DNA from: an uncultured Candidatus Saccharibacteria bacterium
GTDB lineage: Bacteria > Patescibacteriota > Saccharimonadia > Saccharimonadales > Saccharimonadaceae
Assembly: GCA_948648655.1 (NCBI GenBank)
Contig: CAPKVJ010000001.1
Location: forward strand, 43,033-107,032
Length of the DNA: 64,000 nt
Direction: 5' to 3'
Below are positions 59,431-64,000 of the stretch, one piece after another. Each line of letters starts with the position of its first letter. The first letter of the stretch is position 1. Under the pieces are notes generated by a model, which had not been told where the DNA came from, made no database searches, and saw only the letters and a list, made by a program, of their open reading frames with translations. Made by a program: the position numbers and the translations under genes.

Positions 59431-60291
59431 ATGTCAATGAAACAAATTTTAGCCGCAGTTATCGCTGTAGCGGCGCTCATCAATGCGATGAGCTATTGGA
59501 TAGCACTGTCAAAATGGAGCTTGGGCGGAGAAAATGGTGCAGAGCTAGTATCAGCAACATGGTCAAAACCGACAAGCGACGTTGTGGTCTATCTCACCGC
59601 TGGCTGTGGGAATCAGCCAGAACAGGCCTTCGAATTTGTACAATCGGATTTGAAGGACTACAATGTCATCTATGTGAAATATCGGCCTGATCGTGGGTGC
59701 GATATGAAGCTGATTGCTGATCAGGTCATTGAAGACATTGAAGCGAACAACTATCAGAATGTCTTGGTAGTTGGCTGCTCGATCGGCGACTATGTCGGTC
59801 GGGCATGCGAAACGGAATTAGGCGACCGAGTCCACACAATTGCAGTTAATCCGGAACCGGATTCAAGTCTTCTGAAGACTTGGGCAAAGGTGGCGACGAG
59901 AGTCGGCGCGCCACTGGGCAGATTGCTTACTCTGGTGATGGGCTGGGGATCACAGTGGCAGCTGTACAGCGATTGCGGGAATACGTTTTCGGCGAATTTC
60001 ATGGTGAGTCAGTTCTGGCAAATTGGCACTTGTCATGATGCGCCGCGAGTTTCCGATAATCTGCTGGGGATCATTATTGCTGAAGCCGATGAGAACGGTA
60101 AAGGCGAAGACGAGTTCTTGCAGGGGCGCGAAGCAATGCAGGACTATTTCGGTTCCGACGTAGAAATTTACAGCGCTACAGGGGTTGGGCATGGCAATAC
60201 CGTAAAGGGTGCTACGGCTTATAAAGCAGCTTGGGATCAGCTGTGGAAAGTTGCGAAACCCATAGTCGAAAGAACAGCTGACGGTAGCTAG
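59431..60291 (+). CDS. Membrane-anchored alpha/beta-hydrolase-like protein
   Basis: 286 residues from ATG 59431 (MSMKQILAAVIAV); GTG 59422 is also in frame but AAAGGGGGTG favours the ATG. A hydrophobic N-terminal segment (about 4-25) is a signal anchor. The body has an alpha/beta-hydrolase layout: VVYLTAGCGNQPEQ, VLVVGCSIGDYVGRA (GxSxG elbow with Ser, about 115) and a late GVGHGN (His). Acid residue not assigned. Probably acts outside the membrane on an unknown ester, amide or lipid. Confidence 0.68.
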   Translation: MSMKQILAAVIAVAALINAMSYWIALSKWSLGGENGAELVSATWSKPTSDVVVYLTAGCGNQPEQAFEFVQSDLKDYNVIYVKYRPDRGCDMKLIADQVIEDIEANNYQNVLVVGCSIGDYVGRACETELGDRVHTIAVNPEPDSSLLKTWAKVATRVGAPLGRLLTLVMGWGSQWQLYSDCGNTFSANFMVSQFWQIGTCHDAPRVSDNLLGIIIAEADENGKGEDEFLQGREAMQDYFGSDVEIYSATGVGHGNTVKGATAYKAAWDQLWKVAKPIVERTADGS

Positions 60292-60308
60292 AAGCACATT
60301 ATTAGAAG

Positions 60309-60341
60309 AAGGGTCTTTTCGGTAGATGAAAGGACCCTTTT
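60309..60341 (+). terminator. Terminator of the hydrolase gene
   Basis: AAGGGTCTTTTC-GGTAGAT-GAAAGGACCCTT, 11 of 12 paired, followed by TTAAAA after TTTT. Confidence 0.75.
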
Positions 60342-60369
60342 AAAATTCCCAAAGACACGTTGATTATCA

Positions 60370-60398
60370 TTGACTTTTTATATTATGTGTGTTATAAT
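60370..60398 (+). promoter_or_regulatory. Promoter of the gene at 60493
   Basis: TTGACT (60370-60375), 17 bp, TATAAT (60393-60398). It lies inside a longer open frame and shows that the true start is further downstream. Confidence 0.7.
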
Positions 60399-60492
60399 GA
60401 AAGATGAGGCATTGAATACGTCTAGAACCTTTAAATCGTTTCTACTTGATTTACTGGTTCAGATGAAAAATCAGAAAATGGAGGTAAATGTC

Positions 60493-61002
60493 ATGAAACT
60501 ATCAGAATTATGGGTAAAGGAAGTACTGGGCGCATTGCCGAAGGAATCAAGAGCTGCCACCGATGAAGAATTGCACGAACTGTATGGTGATAGCTATACT
60601 ACCTTTACGCGCAATGGATATGATATGGTGAAGGTTACGCATAGCGGTGAACTGGATCCGGACATCAATTTCGTATTTCCGCGACGCATGCCGGTGAAAG
60701 ATGGGAAGATTATTGACCTGACGAATATCTGTATTGAGTGTGCATATGAGAGTGACAAAGAGCGCCAGATTAAAGCATTGGCAATGTGTGGAGCATATGA
60801 CGCTGACGCAAATGAATTCTGGATAACTTATCTGACCCCAACACACCTGCTTTTGTCAATTTCTACTATGCTCTTCGAGGGATGCTTCAAAATGAAAACC
60901 GATGAAGCCGAAGGGACTGATAATGCGGAATCGGTTTTTGCACAGCGTAAAGTCTCGTCGGACGGGAGGACTGAAATCTGCCATTTACTTCTGAAAGAGT
61001 AA
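60493..61002 (+). CDS. Uncharacterised accessory protein
   Basis: 169 residues from ATG 60493 (MKLSELWVKEVLGALP), chosen because GGAGG lies 8 nt upstream and the promoter at 60370-60398 lies within any longer version. Features seen: an N-terminal helix, RNGYDMVKVTHSGELD, FPRRMPVKDGKIID, three cysteines near 75-105 and an acidic C-terminal helix. No signal peptide or membrane segment. No family recognised. Third member of the accessory trio (58648, 59431, 60493). Confidence 0.65.
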   Translation: MKLSELWVKEVLGALPKESRAATDEELHELYGDSYTTFTRNGYDMVKVTHSGELDPDINFVFPRRMPVKDGKIIDLTNICIECAYESDKERQIKALAMCGAYDADANEFWITYLTPTHLLLSISTMLFEGCFKMKTDEAEGTDNAESVFAQRKVSSDGRTEICHLLLKE

Positions 61003-61005
61003 ACA

Positions 61006-61042
61006 AAATAACTAGCTAGTTATTTTGTCGAGTCTGACTCGA
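61006..61042. repeat. Two palindromes after the gene at 60493
   Basis: AAAATAACTAGCTAGTTATTTT (a perfect 22-nt palindrome containing CTAGCTAGTTA, also found in the cassette tails) and GTCGAG-TCTGA-CTCGAC (61026-61042). No T-run of note after either. Confidence 0.55.
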
Positions 61043-61060
61043 CATCTTGGTAGAAACGAA

Positions 61061-61092
61061 AACGGAGCCCATTTGGTTGGACTCCGTTTTTT
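61061..61092. terminator. Bidirectional terminator between the accessory gene and rpsG
   Basis: AACGGAGcCC...GGaCTCCGTT hairpin, followed on the plus strand by TTTTTA and on the minus strand by TTCGTTTC. Confidence 0.75.
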
Positions 61093-61110
61093 ATGTCTTT
61101 GACCAGGTAA

Positions 61111-61590
61111 TTACGCACGAGCGAAGTGCGCGAAAGCGCGGTTGGCTTCAGCCATGCGGTGACAATCTTCTTTCTTTTTGAAGGCAGCACCGGTCTCATT
61201 ATAGGCGTCGATAATCTCGAGCTCTAGCCTCTTGGCATAAGGCATACCCTGACGAGCACGAGCTGATTGTACTAGCCAAGAGAAAGCAAAGTGTTGCTGA
61301 CGATGTCCGCTAATTGGAAACGGAATTTGATAGTTCGCACCGCCGACACGACGAGATTTTACCTCGAAATCTGGACTAACATTCGCTAGGGCCTTCTCAA
61401 ACACTGCGACTGGATCTTCGGAACCCAGCTTCTTGGCGGCACCTTCAAGTGCTTGATAAACCGCACGCTCTGCGACCTGTTTCTTGCCATCGAGCATTGA
61501 TTTATTGATTAGCCTCTGCACCAAAACGCTCTGATATTTGCGATCTGGGTTAGTCTTGCGTTGGAGAGATTTAGTAACTTTGCGTGGCAT
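61111..61590 (-). CDS. rpsG: 30S ribosomal protein S7
   Basis: Organises the 30S head. 159 residues, normal length. MPRKVTKSLQRK near the start, LVQRLINKSMLDGKKQVAERAVY, VSPDFEVKSRRVGGANYQIPF and EDCHRMAEANRAFAHFARA match S7; GRAREGxTMAxRL is SARARQGMPYAKRL here. AGGGAGAAT site. Directly follows rpsL (3 nt), the classic str-operon order; fusA, normally next, is elsewhere in this window. Confidence 0.96.
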   Translation of the reverse strand: MPRKVTKSLQRKTNPDRKYQSVLVQRLINKSMLDGKKQVAERAVYQALEGAAKKLGSEDPVAVFEKALANVSPDFEVKSRRVGGANYQIPFPISGHRQQHFAFSWLVQSARARQGMPYAKRLELEIIDAYNETGAAFKKKEDCHRMAEANRAFAHFARA

Positions 61591-61593
61591 AAA

Positions 61594-62004
61594 TTATTCT
61601 CCCTTCTTTGCGCCGTATTTTGAACGGCCCTGTTTACGACCCTGAACGCCTTGTAGGTCCAGAGTACCACGAACAATATGATATCTTACACCCGGAAGGT
61701 CTGGCACACGACCACCACGTACAAGCACGACGGCGTGTTCCTGCAAATTATGGCCTTCACCACCGATATAAGCCCAAACTTCTTGACCGTTAGTCAAGCG
61801 AACGCGTGCGACCTTGCGGAGGGCGGAGTTTGGCTTTTTTGGTGTCTTGGTAGTAACTTTGAGACAAACACCGCGTTTCAATGGGGCGGCTTGCTCATAG
61901 CGCTTGGTCTTCAAAGTATTGACGATAGACCCGAGCGCAGGTGCGTTGGATTTCTTGGCAGCCTTTTTGCGCGGCTTGCGAATCAATTGATTGATAGTTG
62001 GCAC
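61594..62004 (-). CDS. rpsL: 30S ribosomal protein S12
   Basis: Decoding-centre protein. 136 residues from GTG 62004 ([17 protein letters not shown]); a longer frame to 62148 is rejected because it runs through the promoter and antisense of cassette 7. [27 protein letters not shown] and [28 protein letters not shown] are diagnostic. Residue 43 region reads KTPKKPNSA (the usual streptomycin Lys is kept). GGGAAT weak site before the GTG. Confidence 0.95.
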   Translation of the reverse strand: MPTINQLIRKPRKKAAKKSNAPALGSIVNTLKTKRYEQAAPLKRGVCLKVTTKTPKKPNSALRKVARVRLTNGQEVWAYIGGEGHNLQEHAVVLVRGGRVPDLPGVRYHIVRGTLDLQGVQGRKQGRSKYGAKKGE

Positions 62005-62082
62005 AATTAAATTCCCTATTAACTTAATAATATTATTGGTATCCTGGTTACAGCAATACAGAATACCTGAAACTCTACTTGT

Positions 62083-62112
62083 ATTATAGCTCAAGTTCAA
62101 TAAAATTGCAAG
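62083..62112 (-). promoter_or_regulatory. Promoter of rpsL-rpsG
   Basis: TTGCAA, 17 bp (TTTTATTGAACTTGAGC), TATAAT on the minus strand, ending about 80 nt before the GTG. The 5' tag of cassette 7 begins only 3-4 bp beyond the -35. Confidence 0.65.
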
Positions 62113-62115
62113 GAC

Positions 62116-62360
62116 TTTGTGCGCAGCGGAAGTATTGTCCCGTCTCACACGTATGGGGCAACTGGATTATATGAAATAGGCACGAGGGGTCTTTATCGCA
62201 CTTCTTATTCTGGAGATGAATATAGCTCCTCCTATTATTTGAGTATATATTACAATGGCGTCGAAGTATCTTATAATTATCATGGCTATGGTAGTTTTAG
62301 TAGTACTGCTGGCTTCCCCCTCCGCTGCCTAGCTAGTTAGAGTATAGGTAGTAGGAGGAT
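62116..62360 (+). repeat. Surface-protein 3' cassette 7 (FISUMP C-terminus)
   Basis: TTTGTGCGCAGCGG (62116-62129) opens a 75-codon frame, [13 protein letters not shown] ... YYLSIYYNG ... SSTAGFPLRCLAS, stop at 62338-62340, tail to GGAGGAT at 62360. The next base starts the stop codon of the convergent FISUMP-protein gene, so the cassette abuts a full-length relative tail-to-tail. The longest and Tyr/Ser-richest of the set. Confidence 0.75.
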
Positions 62361-64000
62361 TTAGTGGGCAACACAACGAACATTTATTCCCCAGCTACGG
62401 CTACCAAGACTCGATACACTCGTAGCGACTGGACCTAGCCCTGCGTGATAGGTCGAGCCAGTCGTAGACTCAGCTCTAGATGTACCTATCATACCATTAT
62501 ATGCGACATTCATAGCCCCATTATAATTTATATATCCTGCACGTATAAAATAAAGAGGGGATTCGGCAACATTGTAGCTACCACCAATACTGGCCACCTG
62601 GTTGGCCGGAGTCTGCAGAGCACTGGCTACGCCGTATTTCTTAAGAAGACCAGCATAAGTTTTTCGCACAATAGATGGACTAGATGCTGTGTCGCCTGCG
62701 CTTGGTAATTGCCACCCTTTCGGACATATTGATCCAACTGCATCTCGGCTTTTAATTGTTCCTCCAGTTCCAGCAGTAGCAGTATTCCAAGTGTAGTAAT
62801 TCCCTGTCAAATAATGCGGGTCGTATTCTTTCTTCTCGTAGTCGAGAGTTATATATGTTGCCTCTCTGGTATAGTCTGTGTCTGGAGCGTTAAATATGCC
62901 TTCTTTTGCTTCAAATGTAGGTGACCAAGAGCCATCAATCTTTACGAAGCCAACTTTAGTGCAAGTACTAATATCGGTAGTATCGTCACATTTTGTAGTC
63001 TTGAGAGGAGTTCCAAGCATCCATTGGTTCTTTCCTAGCCCACTCAAATTCCACGAATCAATAGCAGTACTCGAAGATTTAAAATCTGTTACTACTGTTG
63101 AGGTATCGATAGGCTTGTACACGGTCGTCACACTCGGATCAGCACTCTGGGTAGCAGTCCAGTCTCGGGTAATATCAGTATCGCTCGCAGAAAGCCCTTC
63201 CGTAGTAATATCTAACGCTAGGTTCTGTGTCATCCAACAGTTACCGTCCTTCATTTTGGCGACCCAATATTTTTGTCCGTCCCTAGTATCGGTTAACTGC
63301 TTGGTTGCACCCTCCTTGCTTTCTAGACATATTTGGCTAGTCATATCTTGCATATTATCAATTAACATAAGACCAGTTATTTTTTCTGGTCCCGCCACCA
63401 CTGACACCAGGACGGAATTATTATACTGATCGCTAGGTATATTTATATTAACTTTAGTAGCGAAAGTAAGGTCGTAGGTATTGGCTAGTTTATCAGTATC
63501 TTCAATAATAGCGCTAGTAGTTGGTACAGGCTGGAATATGGTAGAGTTAGTAATGGCGGTACCACTAGACGAAAGGTTATATCCCCATTTATTGTTGGGA
63601 AAGTTAGCTTTAGTAGTATTAGCTGATACTGGCTCGATAGTGGAGTTATTTCCATTACTGCCTTTGAGGGTATTACCATTAGCAGCATTCATATATATCT
63701 TGTAGCCAGAAACAGTATACCCGGTATCTTCATAATTTTCTGGTACGGTAACCGCTACTTGTAGTCTAGCTGTACTAGCCTGGAAAGTCCCACTGGCAGT
63801 AGGCGTTACATCTAGTTCTGCCCTTGAACTTAATGCCATAGATATAGACGGTTCACTTACATTGTCTGCTTGTGCTACTGGAGTACTTTCTTCCCCTTCT
63901 ACCGCACTAGCCCCATCCGGTACTATGGGACAAAGCATGAGAATCGCTAGAAGTAGTACTAGCCCACCACTCATGATCATGCCATACCAAGCTTGACTTA
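62361..64000 (-). CDS. Secreted FISUMP-domain surface protein (5' end beyond window)
   Basis: At least 546 residues; the frame is open to the edge, so the true start is upstream of MIMSGGLVLLLA. A signal peptide ends near CPIVPDGASA. About 45-215 is a Thr/Ser/Asn-rich beta-type region. From about 245 comes a FISUMP (Fibrobacter major paralogue) domain: YWVAKMKDGNCWMTQNLALD, SICPKGWQLPSAGD and the end SWGINVRCVAH. The stretch from PLYFIRAGY to RCVAH is homologous to the cassettes (FVRSG ... LRCLAS), so this is an expressed relative of them. Likely cell-surface adhesion or recognition. Confidence 0.82.
   Translation of the reverse strand, partial: SQAWYGMIMSGGLVLLLAILMLCPIVPDGASAVEGEESTPVAQADNVSEPSISMALSSRAELDVTPTASGTFQASTARLQVAVTVPENYEDTGYTVSGYKIYMNAANGNTLKGSNGNNSTIEPVSANTTKANFPNNKWGYNLSSSGTAITNSTIFQPVPTTSAIIEDTDKLANTYDLTFATKVNINIPSDQYNNSVLVSVVAGPEKITGLMLIDNMQDMTSQICLESKEGATKQLTDTRDGQKYWVAKMKDGNCWMTQNLALDITTEGLSASDTDITRDWTATQSADPSVTTVYKPIDTSTVVTDFKSSSTAIDSWNLSGLGKNQWMLGTPLKTTKCDDTTDISTCTKVGFVKIDGSWSPTFEAKEGIFNAPDTDYTREATYITLDYEKKEYDPHYLTGNYYTWNTATAGTGGTIKSRDAVGSICPKGWQLPSAGDTASSPSIVRKTYAGLLKKYGVASALQTPANQVASIGGSYNVAESPLYFIRAGYINYNGAMNVAYNGMIGTSRAESTTGSTYHAGLGPVATSVSSLGSRSWGINVRCVAH

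Noticed and set aside
60370..60492. 41-residue N-terminal extension of the accessory gene
   Set aside because: The -35 and -10 boxes lie inside it, so it would not be on the transcript.
62005..62148. 48-residue N-terminal extension of S12
   Set aside because: It crosses the rpsL promoter and the antisense of cassette 7; the GTG start gives the normal S12 N-terminus.
459..62360. Diversity-generating retroelement as the source of cassette variation
   Set aside because: The cassettes differ in length and at all base types, not only at template adenines, and no reverse transcriptase or template repeat is in the window. It remains possible elsewhere in the genome, but the pattern does not fit.
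459..62360. Integron cassette array
   Set aside because: Units are single and scattered on both strands, have no canonical RYYYAAC/GTTRRRY pair, and no integrase is present. Only the folded tail is reminiscent.
1..64000. CRISPR array, insertion sequence or prophage
   Set aside because: No regularly spaced direct repeats, transposase, integrase or phage structural genes were seen in any frame.

Overview
The window reads as a reduced-genome bacterium of the Candidate Phyla Radiation, most probably a Saccharibacteria (TM7) relative. This rests on gene content and protein form, not on a database search. Translation, transcription and lower glycolysis/pentose genes dominate. The rpsB-to-proS cluster lacks pyrH, cdsA and dxr. 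Ribosomal proteins L31 and L32 and the RNA polymerase beta' subunit have lost their zinc cysteines. TGA acts as a stop codon, so the UGA=Gly code of Gracilibacteria/SR1 does not apply. Most genes are on the minus strand.

Layout. 1-413: lactate dehydrogenase (partial). 459-927: two back-to-back surface-protein cassettes. 1000-1076: tRNA-Glu. 1110-10154: translation and envelope genes (lysS, greA, proS, a CPBP protease, rseP, uppS, frr, tsf, rpsB, hpt, rpmE). 10300-20469: a small peptide, a helicase-nuclease, a TrmA-family methylase, an ABC exporter, cysS, a hydrolase and a DHH phosphoesterase. 20491-26602: an AT-rich surface-glycan island. 26759-27667: a membrane protein and a cassette. 27744-42637: fusA, a UvrD-like helicase with a start problem, gatCAB, rpoC and rpoB. 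42838-45668: accessory region with a lysozyme-like lipoprotein, a candidate small RNA, two cassettes around a 24-codon gene and an unknown protein. 45772-51534: khpA, rpsP, rnc, a NUDIX gene, nusB, rpmF and leuS. 51650-53777: a Cys/Gly-rich peptide, a structured leader RNA with a flavin-oxidase-like gene, a cassette and a repeat-bearing acidic protein. 54010-58452: a SPOUT methylase, a LOG protein, a PfkB kinase, an epimerase, rpiB and gapA. 58648-61002: three unknown accessory genes. 61111-62004: rpsG and rpsL. 62116-64000: a cassette tail-to-tail with a secreted FISUMP-domain protein (partial).

The most unusual signal is a family of seven short cassettes scattered over the window. Each encodes about 65-75 residues homologous to the C-terminal end of FISUMP-type surface proteins. 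All start with the same 14-bp tag (TTTGTGCGCAGCGG); six share a 3' tag that runs past the stop codon. The interiors differ completely, and no promoter or start codon is evident. They look like a silent reservoir for C-terminal variation of surface proteins. A full-length member of the protein family sits at the right edge, abutting one cassette.

Two promoter styles are visible. Many housekeeping genes have an extended -10 (TGnTATAAT) 6-7 nt before the ATG and no Shine-Dalgarno sequence, implying leaderless mRNAs. The accessory genes have a TTGACa-17-TATAAT promoter, a leader that often starts with a hairpin, and a strong Shine-Dalgarno sequence. Other points of interest are two in-frame, palindrome-bounded insertions in leuS, a riboswitch-like leader at 52064-52226, and a candidate ~100-nt small RNA at 43962-44060.
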